Source: Eretmocerus hayati
Taxonomy: Eukaryota; Arthropoda; Insecta; Hymenoptera; Aphelinidae
Reading direction: 5' to 3'
NCBI GenBank assembly: GCA_029851415.1
Contig: CM056743.1
Coordinates: 76,526,186 to 76,590,185, forward strand
DNA: 64,000 nt
Position 1 is the first letter of the stretch. Each line of letters opens with the position of its first letter. Position numbers and translations under genes: made by a program. Shown piece after piece: positions 50,255 to 60,615 of this stretch. Under the pieces are notes generated by a model that was not told the origin of the DNA, did no database searches, and saw nothing but the letters and a program-made list of their open reading frames with translations.

Positions 50255-51447
50255 CATTCTTACTACTATATATTATATAATATATATGTATATTCCACGC
50301 GTCTTATTCTTCTGCATATGAGCCATACGTTCAGCCATGTCTTATTTACCGACTGGGTGGGAAAATTTTTCTACTGCTCAACAACTCTCAGTCCTGTTTA
50401 CCACAAATCAGTCAAATTATTCGAAGACGAATCAGAGCTTTTCTGACCTTAACGACAAAGTCGATACTTTTCTTACTTTGCTGAAGCAACAATCTGAACG
50501 CATAAGTTCACTTGAAATCGAAAATTTGGAACTACGTAAAGAAGTAGACCAACTCGAGAATTCGCACGAAGATTCATCATCATGTTCGGAACTTAAAGTT
50601 ACTCGAATACCACGCAATGAGACTGTTCAGTTGGATCAGATCTCGAAGACCATTCTGAAGGTCCTGAATGTTGAATCTCTGTCAGGTGATTTACTTGACA
50701 TTCGAAAAATCGAAATCAAAAGTGCAAATTCTAAAATTGATCCGTCACCGTCAAACGCAATCACGCACTCCGAGGATATCTATTCCTTTGTTATGAAGTT
50801 CAAATCTAAGTGCATTCGTGATCATGTATTGAAAGTCAAGCGCGTTTTTGGAGATCTGACGTTCAATGTTTTGGAACCTGACAGTCGCAGTAAGTCTAGA
50901 ATATGCATGCGTGAGATGCTACCTGAATTTACTCATGGTCTTCATTTGAAAGCTAGAGAACGTGCTGAACTCAATCAGTTCAAGTACATTTGGACTCGAG
51001 ATGGAACACTGTATGCTCGAAGAGACGATGGGTCTGAACGTATTCCAATTATCACAGAGCGCGATCTCGATAAAATTCTATGAATTTCTATGTAAACTCG
51101 TCATTCCACGTATGATACTTTGACCTACAACACGATTTGCACCTGAATTGCTAACCAGTTATTCCATGAAATTCCGCGGTTATTTTGAGTGCTTTGTTTT
51201 GAAAGACATATTTGCTTGGATTCCTTCCTATGATACTAAATATTTCGATATGTTCTATTCTGTATTTTGCACTGCACTGTTTCTTGATACAAATCGATTT
51301 CGTAGCGTGATACTACTAATTTTGTTCAATTTTGTTCATTTATTAACGCACTGGGTAGTCTATTATTATTCTTATATGTATAATACTGTACTTCTTCTTG
51401 CCTTACGGTCTAACAAGACCTAGGCGTAAATAAATCCGTTATCAATC
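50255..51447 (+). mobile_element. Family F element F1, ORF1 and 3' end (ORF1-only)
   Basis: ORF1 is followed by about 350 bases of 3' UTR with hairpin GGTCT, AACA, AGACC (51407-51420), AATAAA (51429-51434) and a short TTATCAATC tail into (CT)n. ORF2 is absent. Together with 44139-44594 this makes an ORF1-only element of about 1.65 kb interrupted by the Helitron block. Confidence 0.7.
50337..51083 (+). CDS. Family F ORF1 protein
   Basis: This intact 248-residue protein lacks a zinc finger. A coiled coil spans about residues 35-80 (FSDLNDKVDTFLTLLKQQSE, SLEIENLELRKEVDQLEN). A central RRM-like stretch is followed by the FP25K-like C-terminus (MREMLPEFTHGLHLKARERA, FKYIWTRDGTLYARRDDGS). It presumably binds RNA as a trimeric ORF1-type protein. 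It is intact although the element has no ORF2, so the protein may act with ORF2 from other elements. Confidence 0.85.
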   Translation: MSYLPTGWENFSTAQQLSVLFTTNQSNYSKTNQSFSDLNDKVDTFLTLLKQQSERISSLEIENLELRKEVDQLENSHEDSSSCSELKVTRIPRNETVQLDQISKTILKVLNVESLSGDLLDIRKIEIKSANSKIDPSPSNAITHSEDIYSFVMKFKSKCIRDHVLKVKRVFGDLTFNVLEPDSRSKSRICMREMLPEFTHGLHLKARERAELNQFKYIWTRDGTLYARRDDGSERIPIITERDLDKIL

Positions 51448-51473
51448 TCTCTTTCTTTGTCTCTCTCTCTCTC
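51448..51473. repeat. (CT)n junction, interrupted
   Basis: CT-rich run between F1 (+) and R1g (-). Confidence 0.8.
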
Positions 51474-52226
51474 TTTTTTTTTTCTTTTTTTTCTTTTTAA
51501 GGTGGTTAGAGGGCAAAATCTGCCTCAGGATCCCTCGGATCCGTCCCCAGACACCGGACTGGTTCAGCTTACACGGACTACGCATAGCCCACGCAGGCCA
51601 TACCAGGCGGGACACGGGTTTGGGTGGGGCCCACCGAGAGGTGGGCCCGGCCGTGTAATATCCCTCTCCCCTCGATGTCCGATACCTAGGGTATCGGGCA
51701 ATCAAGAAGGAGATCCACCTGCATCTACCATCTCATCCTGGAACCGCGTGAGCATTACTTCAGGATGAGCGGCATGTCTCGCGCTCGATTGCGAGCGTTC
51801 CTCTTCTCCATCTTCTCTCTTCAGCCACTTGTCGGCATCTTCTATCTTCATTCTTCATTGTTCCCTCTCTGTCTTCTTTCTTCTTTCTTCCCTCTTCAGT
51901 GCATCAGATTCCTCCTGGAATCATTTGGGCCTCTTCTGTTTCAATCGGCAGAGTCACTGTAATTCGCCTGCTTCGAGGCGCCTTACTTCCCTCTCTTTCT
52001 CCTCTTTGCGGGTCATCACCAGCTTGATGTATCCGGTGAGTCTATCCCATGTCTCCTGGTTGCGGAGCAAGTACGGGACGAGATTCTCAGGTGTTAGTTG
52101 AGCACCCAGCCATTCATCCAGCTTGGCGCGCTCTCTCCGGGTGTCGCTGCACTTGAACAGGGCATGTTCGGCGTCATCCCATTCGTCCCCGCATGACTGA
52201 CATGCTGGGGTCGTCCTCTTCTTGAA
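51474..52226 (-). mobile_element. R1-clade element copy R1g, 5'-truncated
   Basis: T-rich tail (51474-51498), 3' UTR of the R1c/R1d type with the stem-loop CTCATCC (51732-51738) and GGATGAG (51763-51769), and the final ORF2 codons. The 5' end meets (TC)n at 52227. Confidence 0.9.
51954..52226 (-). pseudogene. R1-like ORF2, last 90 codons (R1g)
   Basis: The - strand reading begins at the zinc region (KKRTTPACQSCGDEWDDAEH) and ends EREVRRLEAGELQ and TGA. It has no catalytic domain and nearly matches R1d over this span. Confidence 0.88.
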
Positions 52227-52252
52227 TCTCTCTCTCTCACTCCCTCTCTCTC
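52227..52252. repeat. (TC)n junction, interrupted
   Basis: TC run with CAC and CCC interruptions between R1g and R1h. Confidence 0.8.
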
Positions 52253-52271
52253 TTTTTTTTTTTTTTTTTTT

Positions 52272-53492
52272 TTAGGGTTCTTCGCTCTCCGTAGGGAATG
52301 TAACTCTGGGTTCTCCTGCTGGGAAGAGGTCTTCCACGATGGTGCGCAATGTTGCTGCATCGGTCGGTGCTGGGTTGCCCCTCCGGGGTCGGACCTTTGA
52401 CATGACCACGCGATATGGCGTGCCCCAGGGGTCTTCGTTGACCATGTCGCACAGTTCACCCCAGCACTTCTCTTCGCTCCTCCGGATGGCTAGAACGAGA
52501 GCCTTCTTTGCTTCTTTGTACGCTCTGTCATCTTCCGCCAGCGATGGTTGTTGCAGCTTCCTTGATCGCCATGCGGTCCTCCTTTTCTTGTTGCTCGTTC
52601 TTCGTAGAGCCTTGATCTCATCGGTGATCCAGTACTCTGGTTTCCTCCAGAAACATGGTGTTGTCCTGCGAGGCATCGACGCGTCGCAAGCTCTCGTGAT
52701 GGCGGATTTTACCATCGCCACAGCCTCGTCCGAGGCGGAGTTCATCGGGAGATCTTCGACTGTTTCTATCGATTCCCGGAATTTTCCCTCGTCTAGCTTC
52801 CGTACCTGCCACCCCGTTGGTCGCGGTCTGCGTGTCGTCTGTCTCTGTCCGTCAGTCCTAAGTCGAAACCGAATATGTCGATGGTCACTCAGTGTTTCCG
52901 TGTCCAGAACTTCCCACGATGTCATACGTCCCATGAGCGACGGGCTCATGAACGTCAGGTCGAGGACCGATGATGAACCTCCCTCCCGGGACCGAGTGTC
53001 GTGCCGGTAATAGGTGATAACCCCCGTCTCGTTCGCGAGCACTAATCCCAATGCCTCCATGGCATCAGCGAGTATTACCCCCCGTCTATCGCGCGGCCCC
53101 CCGCTCCAAGTCGGTTCCTTGGAGTTGAAATCTCCCGCGATTATAACTGGGCCCCCCCATTGCCTCACATCCTCTTCTAGGTCGTGGAGCTCGTCTTCAA
53201 ATTCGTGCGTCTTGAGCGACGGCGAGTAGTAGCAGCTGTATACAGCTGTGCCCCCTATGGTCTTTCGAGCATAACCGCGGCCACTAACAGCTGGTTCAGT
53301 CTCGCGGATCGCGGGATTCGTGATCTGAATTACAGCGGTCCCCCAGTGATCGAATGTGGAACGGGAAAGTTCGCGCTTCCGAGGCGGTTCGGAGATGATC
53401 AGAACATCGATACCCCCTTCTTTGGCGGCAGTGTGTAGGAGGTCACAAGCGTCCCCGCTTCTCCTGAGGTTGGCTTGGATGAAGTTAGCCAT
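52272..53492 (-). pseudogene. R1-like ORF2, endonuclease half (R1h)
   Basis: The 406-codon frame starts MANFIQANLRRSGDACDLLH, the typical R1-clade ORF2 start, and carries the apurinic-type endonuclease (ISEPPRKRE, AGDFNSKEPTWSGGP, SVLDLTFMS, LSDHRHIRFRL). It ends in the linker before the RT, where the poly(A) junction creates a TAA (52274-52272). The endonuclease motifs look intact. The start overlaps the end of ORF1 by about 94 bases in another frame, as in R1. Confidence 0.9.
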
Positions 53493-53963
53493 TTCTTCCC
53501 CCCCCTGCGTCTATATGTCGCCCTCGCGTTTTGGTAGGCTGTGCAGTTGCTGGAGCCCGACCTGTGGTCAGATCTGGTTCCGATAGCCACGCCGCTGAGG
53601 CATTTCGGTTTGTCTTTACAGGTAAGGGCGAGGTGTCCTGGTTCACCGCACTGGAAGCAGAGTTTCGGTTGACGTTCCTCTGCCTTCTCTTTTTTGCAGC
53701 CTGAGGCCTTGTGGCCATACTCTAGGCAGTTATAGCAGCGCGGGATGCCTCCCTTCTCGCGGATTCTCACTCTGCTCCATCCCACCTTGGGTTCTTCCCA
53801 GTCCAGGAGGCGGTGAGCGAGCCTCGCTGGGATGGACACAACCGCTGTTTGGGTGCCTCGGGAGCCGTTTCGCAGGCTCTTGACTATTATGGCTCCATCC
53901 TCGTTTTCTGGTAGGGCCTTCGCGAGGTCCTCCTGCACTTTAGTTCTGTCGACATCGTAGTCG

Positions 53964-53966
<3 letters not shown>
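53399..53966 (-). pseudogene. R1-like ORF1, C-terminal half (R1h)
   Basis: About 188 codons on the - strand include the Gag-like C-terminus and zinc knuckles CYNCLEYGHKASGC and CFQCGEPGHLALTC (both C-x2-C-x4-H-x4-C). A third R1-type knuckle (SDHRSGSSNC) has lost its usual second Cys. The N-terminus is missing through 5' truncation at the (TC)n. R1-clade ORF1 proteins normally have three such knuckles and package the RNA. Confidence 0.87.

Positions 53967-54033
<67 letters not shown>
53967..54033. repeat. (TC)n microsatellite
   Basis: About 33 units between R1h (-) and A6 (+). Confidence 0.95.
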
Positions 54034-54037
<4 letters not shown>

Positions 54038-55812
54038 AGGAGATGCGCAATCTCGGCATCTTGCCTAAGAGCAAAGAGGAGGAACTTCATGGCTTCACAC
54101 CGGATGAGTTGAACGCACACTTTGCGGGAGTTTCCGTTTCGCCCCACGAAAATATTAATGAAGCAATGGACGATATTGATTCGGCACCGGAGCAGGGGTT
54201 TGAATTTAAGCCCACAAATTCTAGTGATGTAGTCCTTGCTATTAAACATTTCTCCTCACAGGCCCGTGGAGCGGATGGAATACCCCAAAGCGTGTTCGCA
54301 AAAGCTCTTCCGGCCATTGGTGATCTTATTGTACGTATTTTCAACTCCTCTTTCGCTCATGGCATTTTTCCTGAGGCTTGGAAGCAAGCGCAGCTGATTG
54401 CACTAAAGAAGACTGCTGCTCCATCAACGGTCTCGGACTTCCGTCCTATAGCACTGCTGTGCTTTCTCTCCAAGGTTCTGGAAAAAATCGCACATGACCA
54501 AATCACGGAGTATTCAAAAATCGAGAAGATACTTGATCGCTTCCAGACTGGTTTTAGGCAACACCATAGCACCCAGACAGCTTTGTTGAAATTGACCGAT
54601 GACATCAGAGTAGGTATAGACAGAAAGAAGATCACTCTGCTCCTACTATTCGATTTTAGCAAAGCTTTTGACACCATCTCACCATCCAAGCTGTTGAGGA
54701 AGCTACGACATCTTGGCTTCTCAAGATCGGCGCTCCTGTGGATAAAATCATATTTACAGGGTCGCACCCAACAAATCACTTCTAAAGTAGGCAAATCTGA
54801 TTGGCTCGAAACCAATCTGGGTGTTCCACAGGGGTCCGTCCTTGGGCCTCTCCTCTTCAGCTTGTATGTGAATGACCTGGCTGGCTGGCTAGACGGAAAG
54901 TCGGTACATCATCTCTTTCATGCGGATGATCTCCAAATTTATCTCCAAATCGAGAAAAATAAGATCAGGGAAGGTATTGCTCGGCTGGGCGGAATAGGAC
55001 GACTAGTTGCCGAGTGGGCCAGAAGTTCCGGCCTGTGTCTCAACGTTGGCAAGACCAAGGCAATCTACTTCAGTTCGGAGAGGAATATCAAAGATCTGAA
55101 GAGAATGGACTTGCCAGGGGTTGAGATACAGGAAGGAAAGTTCATCCCGTTCAGTGATACGGTCGTGAGTCTCGGTGTTACACTTGACAGTGAATTGACA
55201 TGGAAACCGCACATCGACCAAGTAACTAAGAGAGTCAACAGAGCCCTATACGGTCTGCGGTTTTTCAGGGCATGTATCACCAGACCTCTCCGGATTCGCC
55301 TAGTCGAGTCATTGGTTCAACCGCACTTAGATTATTGCGCGGTCGTGTACCTCGACGCCACGGACGAACAGCGACAACGGGTACAGAGACTAAGCAATTC
55401 ATGTGTGAGATATATTTATGATCTTAGGAGAGACGAGCACATCGCCTCGTTTAGGGAGCGCTTGGGTTGGTTACGTACTGATTCGCGGAGAATGTACTTC
55501 GCAGCTCTCTTGATGCATAAGATCATGCACTTAGGAGAACCTGGCTACCTAGCTGCGATGTTTACCAGGTACCAATCCGAACGCCCTGCACGGGGTGATC
55601 TAGAAAAGCGGGTACTCAAAGTTCCCAACATGAGACTTGAATATGGAAGAAGATCTTTCCAGGTCCAATGTGCTCATTTGTGGAACTTTCTCCCTCCGGG
55701 CTTTCGGCAGCTTGGGGAGATATCATTATTCAAAGAGTCCTTAAAAGACTTCCTGTTAACACTATTCTCCCAGAGGATTGATGCGGAGAAAAATCACTAT
55801 TTTAATTTGTAA
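54034..55812 (+). pseudogene. Family A ORF2, linker and RT, no endonuclease (A6)
   Basis: An open frame of about 592 codons includes SDFRPIALLCFLSKVLEK, FDFSKAFDTISPSK, VPQGSVLGPLLFS and HLFHADDLQIY. The usual Tyr of FYADD is His here. It ends AEKNHYFNL and TAA. The endonuclease is missing through 5' truncation, so the copy is dead despite the open frame. Confidence 0.92.
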
Positions 55813-56210
55813 ACTGTGATAGGCATGAGCCCGTTTCAATTGATGTCTTCTACTTCTATGCGTGACGTTTTCGTTTCTGAACTGAGATTCCTGTGATATG
55901 ACTGTGGGCCCATGTCTTTTCTTATATGTCTTCCCAAACGCGAAAATGTTTTCTTCTCCTCAACCTTTTTTGTTAAGACTGATATATGTATATATATATG
56001 AAAACGTGACTTTTTCTTCTTTTTCTTTTCATGACTCTTAGCATCTTACGATGCCTCGAGATGACTGGTCACTTTCTGTGATAATTCGAATATTCTTAAC
56101 CAAAACGACAAATTTTTACAAATTTAATGTAATTGTTATGTATAAGTGACATATGTTTCATATGCTACTGTATTTTTGCATTTTTGCCCTTGGGCGAATG
56201 AAGGTTATCA

Positions 56211-56214
<4 letters not shown>
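54034..56214 (+). mobile_element. Family A copy A6, 5'-truncated
   Basis: The copy starts within ORF2 at TrpLysGluMet, immediately after (TC)n, and runs to an A3-type 3' UTR with hairpin UUUGCC, CUUG, GGCGAA (56183-56198), a mutated signal AATGAA and a short ATTC tail. Confidence 0.92.

Positions 56215-56273
<59 letters not shown>
56215..56273. repeat. (CT)n microsatellite
   Basis: About 30 units between A6 and A7. Confidence 0.95.
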
Positions 56274-56276
<3 letters not shown>

Positions 56277-57470
56277 GACAAGAAGAAGATCACCTTGCTC
56301 CTGCTTTTTGACTTTAGTAAAGCTTTTGACACGATATCACCATCTAAGCTGTTGAGTAAACTTCGAAATCTTGGCTTTTCGAGATCGGCCCTTCTGTGGA
56401 TAAAATCATACTTACAAGGTCGCACCCAAAAAGTCACTTCAAAATCTGGTAATTCTGATTGGCTTGAAACCAATCTGGGTGTTCCACAGGGTTCCGTTCT
56501 CGGGCCTTCACTCTTCAGCTTATATGTCAATGATTTACCTGGTTTGCTAGACGGAAAGTCGGTACATCATCTGTTTTATGCGGACGACCTCCAAATTTAT
56601 CTCCAAGTCGAGAAAACTAGAATCAGGGAGGGCATCGCTCGGCTGGGTGAAATAGGACGACTAGTTGCCGAATGGGCCAAGAGTTCCGGCCTGTGTCTCA
56701 ACGCTGGCAAGACCAAGGCAATCTACTTCAGCTCTGAGAGGAATATCAAAGATCTGAAGAGAATGGACTTGCCAGGGGTTGAGATACAGGATGGAAATTT
56801 CATCCCGTTCAGTGATACGGTTGTGAGTCTCGGTGTTACACTTGATAGTGAACTGACGTGGAAACCGCACATTGACCAAGTTACTAAGAAAGTTAACAGA
56901 GCCCTATACGGTTTGCGGTTTTTTAGGGCGTGTATCACCAGACCTCTCCGGATTCGCCTAGTCGAGTCATTAGTTCAACCGCATCTAGATTACTGCACAG
57001 TCGTGTACCTCGACGCCACGGACGAACAGCGGCAACGGATACAGAGACTGAGCAATTCATGTGTGAGATTCATCTTTGATCTTAGGAGAGACGAGCACAT
57101 CACCCCGTTTAGGGAGCGATTGGGTTGGTTACGTACTGATTCGCGGAGAATGTACTTCGCAGCACTTTTGATGCATAAGATCATGCATTTGGGAGAACCT
57201 GGCTACCTTGCTGCGATGTTTACCAGGTACCAATCCGAACGCCCCGAACGCGGTGATACAGAAGAGCGGGTACTCAAAGTTCCCAATATGAGACTTGAGT
57301 ATGGAAGAAGATCTTTGCAGGTTCAATGTGCTCATTTGTGGAACATTCTCCCTCCGGGCTTACGGCAGCTGGGGAAGATATCGTTGTTTGAAGAGGCCTT
57401 AAAAGATCTCTTGATGACACAGACTCCTCAGAAGATTGATGTGGAGATGAAGCATTATTTTGATCTATGA
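56274..57470 (+). pseudogene. Family A ORF2, RT palm to C-terminus (A7)
   Basis: The 398 open codons start IleAspLysLysLysIle and include LLLLFDFSKAFDTISPSK (first part via 56274-56294), VPQGSVLGPSLFS, FYADDLQIY and the C-terminal RFIFDLRRDEHITPF, ending KHYFDL and TGA. It lacks the endonuclease and RT blocks before motif A. Confidence 0.92.
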
Positions 57471-57802
57471 TAGGCTTGGGTTCTTATTTTCAGCTTACGA
57501 TTAGTTTTACGTGACCTTCTGTCACCTGACTGAAGCAAACTGTGATATTTTCTCTTTTGTGAACCCATGCTCTCAGATTTTAGACATACGCGAATTCGCA
57601 ATTGTAATAACTAGTCACAATTTGTGATATGTACCTGTCCTTGACCAAATCGCTTGTGTTATATATATTTTACACCTTTTCTTTGTATTATTGAATTTTT
57701 GAATACTCAATTATTCCTAGAATTATGCAACATATGTAAAAATATGTGGGTTATATTTTGTCTTATGACGAATAAAGGACATCAATCAATCTATCAATCA
57801 AT
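56274..57802 (+). mobile_element. Family A copy A7, 5'-truncated in the RT
   Basis: The copy starts just before the catalytic FDFSKAFD block and ends with hairpin UUUGUC, UUAU, GACGAA (57757-57772), AATAAA (57771-57776) and an ATCAATCAATCTATC tail. Its coding sequence is closer to A1 than to A3/A5. Confidence 0.92.
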
Positions 57803-57828
57803 CTCTCTCTCTCTCTCTCTCTCTCTCT
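57803..57828. repeat. (CT)n junction
   Basis: About 12 units between A7 and the family D fragment D2. Confidence 0.9.
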
Positions 57829-58130
57829 TCATCACACCGTATCGTAGGCAACTAGGCTGGCTCACTGTGAAATCTCGTAGAGAGTATTTCTTAGCGGGTC
57901 AAATTTTCCAGATCTTGGAAAACGGTATCCCATCATATCTAGCTTGCAATTTCACCGAAATATGCAAAATCACTTTGCATAGATCTGAGCGCTTACAAAG
58001 TGGGGATCTCTTGATAAGAAATGCAAGGACGAATGCATTCAATAACTCATTCCAGCTCTTGGGTGCCAAGTACTGGAATGAGCTACCGAAAAGCCTGACA
58101 TCGCTTCCTCGTCCGACACAACGGATGTAA
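57829..58130 (+). pseudogene. Family D ORF2, C-terminal fragment (D2)
   Basis: The frame reads ITPYRRQLGWLTVKSRREYF, then NGIPSYLACNFTEICKITLH and AKYWNELPKSLTSLP, matching C1 and B2 C-termini. It stops at 58130, but coding homology (DVKTFKIHHLAHL) appears to go on in another frame, so a base was lost near 58116. Confidence 0.85.
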
Positions 58131-58393
58131 AAACATTTAAGATTCACCATTTAGCACATCTGCGTGATTGTGATCGAGATGCTTCTCAAAAGCCTACCCA
58201 GCTTATGATTGCGCTTCTGAGCTTCCTTCTCGAGAATAAATCCTCCCCTATCGTTCAACTTTTACCGAGTTTTCAATTATCTCGATCAAACAGTGCCAAA
58301 GTCATATAATAATTCTTCTGATACGACCTATTCATTATTTGTATTTTTAGTTTTAGTTTCAATTCATTTGTAGCTCACCAGCAGTGTTACATA

Positions 58394-60493
58394 TGAGTCA
58401 TTCTGGAGCAAGATGGACAAAACCGTCACCAGGGGGGTCTGGGAAGAATCCGCAAAATTTTTTTTCCATTAGTACTATCTTGAAATAGTACGAAAAATTT
58501 TTTTCTCAGATTTTTTCGGCCCCCCCCCCTGTGGGCCCCAGGGCCCATGAAAGGGCCATTTTAGGCCCTTTTTTAGCCTATTTTAAGGAAATCATAATTC
58601 TAACGCAATTCAATATTTTTCAACGTACTTGGGCGCATTTCTCTCGTCAAGACTAGTACTTTTGAGAAAAATAATTGTCCAAGCCCACTTAGTGAGCCTG
58701 ACGACTTCTGCAAGCTAATTATTGAGAGCAAATTTTAGCGATATTTGGGCCTGCTTCAGAACAATTTAGCTCCCCTTAGACATGTGATAATCGACTTCTG
58801 CAGGTGGTCATTTTGAAGGTCTTGAAAAAACCTACAATTCGACCACCTTGCAGAAGTCGATTATCGTACTTTTTAAAGGAGCTATAGCCGATACGAGTTG
58901 AGCTATTTACGAAAAAGTCGAAAATTCAGGACTCGATTCCAAAAATATATCTTAATTTTTTTTTCACCAAACTTGTGCGAAAATGTTCTCTCAGGTATTC
59001 ACTTTCAGTTAAAAAAATTTGGCGGAGGTTATTTTTTTCGATTTTTTTGCCGAGCGTTACAAAATGCCGCATTTCGTGGTTTTAGCAAGAACGGCATCCT
59101 TGACCACGGTCACATATGCTTCCATCTGGACTGGTGGGCACCATTCTGTGTGAAAGTACTCCCCAAAGTACCCCCAAATATGTGTAAGAAGTTGCGGGGA
59201 CGAGCCCCCAGCCAGGAGCGAGCTGTAGGTTCTATTTACCGTGTCAAAAATAGGCATCATTTTGGCTATTCGAGCGTGCGCGACCGAGAGCATGATTTTA
59301 CTTGTTCTGGCTCACAAATGAGGTAATGGGCTAGAATGAGGATCCAAACATACTTTTCCGACTCGAAATGACCATCTAAACACAATTCCGGGGTCAGTTT
59401 TGCTCTAAATAGTCGCCCCTTTGCCCCTTAAGAACTTAGATTATGTCGACGGGTTCTGACACCGTTGAGGCACTAGACGACATTCTAGAGCTAAACTGAC
59501 CTCGGAATTGTGTTCAGATCGTCATCTTGAGTCGGAAAAATATGTTTGGATCCTCATTCTACCCCATTATCTCATTTGTAAGCCAGAACCAGTAAAATCA
59601 TGCTCTCAGTCGCTTACGCTCGAATAGCCAAAATAATGCCTATTTTTGACACGGTAAATAGAACCTACAGCTCGCTCCTGGGTGGAGGCTCATCCCCGCA
59701 ACTTCTTACACGTACTTGGGGGTACTTTGGGGAGTACTTTTACTTAGATTGGTGCACATCAGTCCATATGGGAGCATATGTGGCCGTGGTCAAAGATGCC
59801 GTTTTTGCTAAAACCACGAAATGAGGCATTTTGTAACGCTCGGCAAGAAAAATCAAAGAAAATAACCTCCGCCAAATTTTTTTCACTAAAAGAAGATGTC
59901 TGAAAAAACATTTTCGCACAAGTTTGGTGAAAAAAAATTTAGATATATTTTTGGAATCGAGTCCTGAATTTTCGACTTTTTCGTAAATAGCTCAACTTGT
60001 ATTGGCTATAGCTCCTATAAAAAGTACGATAATCGACTTCTGCAGGTGGTCAAATTGTGAGTTCTTTCAAGACCTTCAAAATGACCACCTGCAGAAGTCG
60101 ATTATTACATGTCTAGTAGGAGCTAGATCGCTTTGAAGCAGGCCCAAAAATCGCGAAAATTTGCTCTCAATAATTAGCTTGCAGAAGTCGTGAGGCTCAC
60201 TAAGTGGCCTTGGCCAATTATTTTTTCAAAAGTACTAGTCTCGACGAGAAAAATGCGCCCAAGTACGTTGAGAAATATTGAATTGCGTTGGAACTATGAC
60301 TTCCTTAGAATAGGCTAAAAAGGGCCTAAAATGGCCCTTTCATGGGCCCTGGGGCCCACAGGGGGGGCCGAAAAAATCTGAAAAAAAAATTTTTCGTACT
60401 ATTTTAAGATAGTACTAATGGAAAATAAATTTTGCGGATTTTTCCCAGACCCCCCTGGTGACGGTCTTGTCCAGCTTGCTCCAGGATGACTCA
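58394..60493. mobile_element. Foldback/palindromic element, copy 2 (2.1 kb)
   Basis: The two halves are inverted copies of each other, centred near 59443. Outer ends are TGAGTCATTCTGGAGCAAG (58394 onward) and its near complement (60475-60493). TA flanks both ends (58392-58393, 60494-60495), a possible TA target duplication. Each arm holds its own hairpin: 58786-58810 with 58841-58865, and 60028-60051 with 60082-60105. No transposase is visible, so this looks non-autonomous. The short frames in it are chance openings. Confidence 0.9.
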
Positions 60494-60615
60494 TATGCAT
60501 ATTTAATTGTTATCTACAAATGTTATTGGATCTGTACATTTCAAATTGCCCTATGGGATCCATTGTCCCCGGGCCAATAAACCTAAATCAATCAATCAAT
60601 CGATCAATCTCTCTG

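Larger units (their letters stand above)
52253..53966 (-). mobile_element. R1-clade element copy R1h, truncated at both ends, with poly(A)
   Basis: Poly(T) (52253-52273) abuts ORF2 coding sequence just after the endonuclease, not the normal 3' UTR. On the other side the ORF1 C-terminal half runs to 53966 and meets (TC)n. It is therefore a 5'-truncated copy of a prematurely polyadenylated or internally primed transcript. It supplies the ORF1 and endonuclease regions missing from all other R1-like copies here. Confidence 0.88.
57829..60608 (+). mobile_element. Family D copy D2, split by the palindromic element
   Basis: The left part (57829-58393) holds the ORF2 C-terminus and 3' UTR. The right part (60494-60608) has hairpin GGGAT, CCATT, GTCCC (60555-60569), AATAAA (60576-60581) and an (AATC)n tail. 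The 2.1-kb palindrome sits between them with a TA duplication. The non-coding stretch 58131-58393 is 3' UTR. Confidence 0.85.

Noticed and set aside
58898..59824. Open frames of 74-142 codons in the palindrome
   Set aside because: They lie in both arms as inverted copies, have no motif, and do not persist in copy 1.
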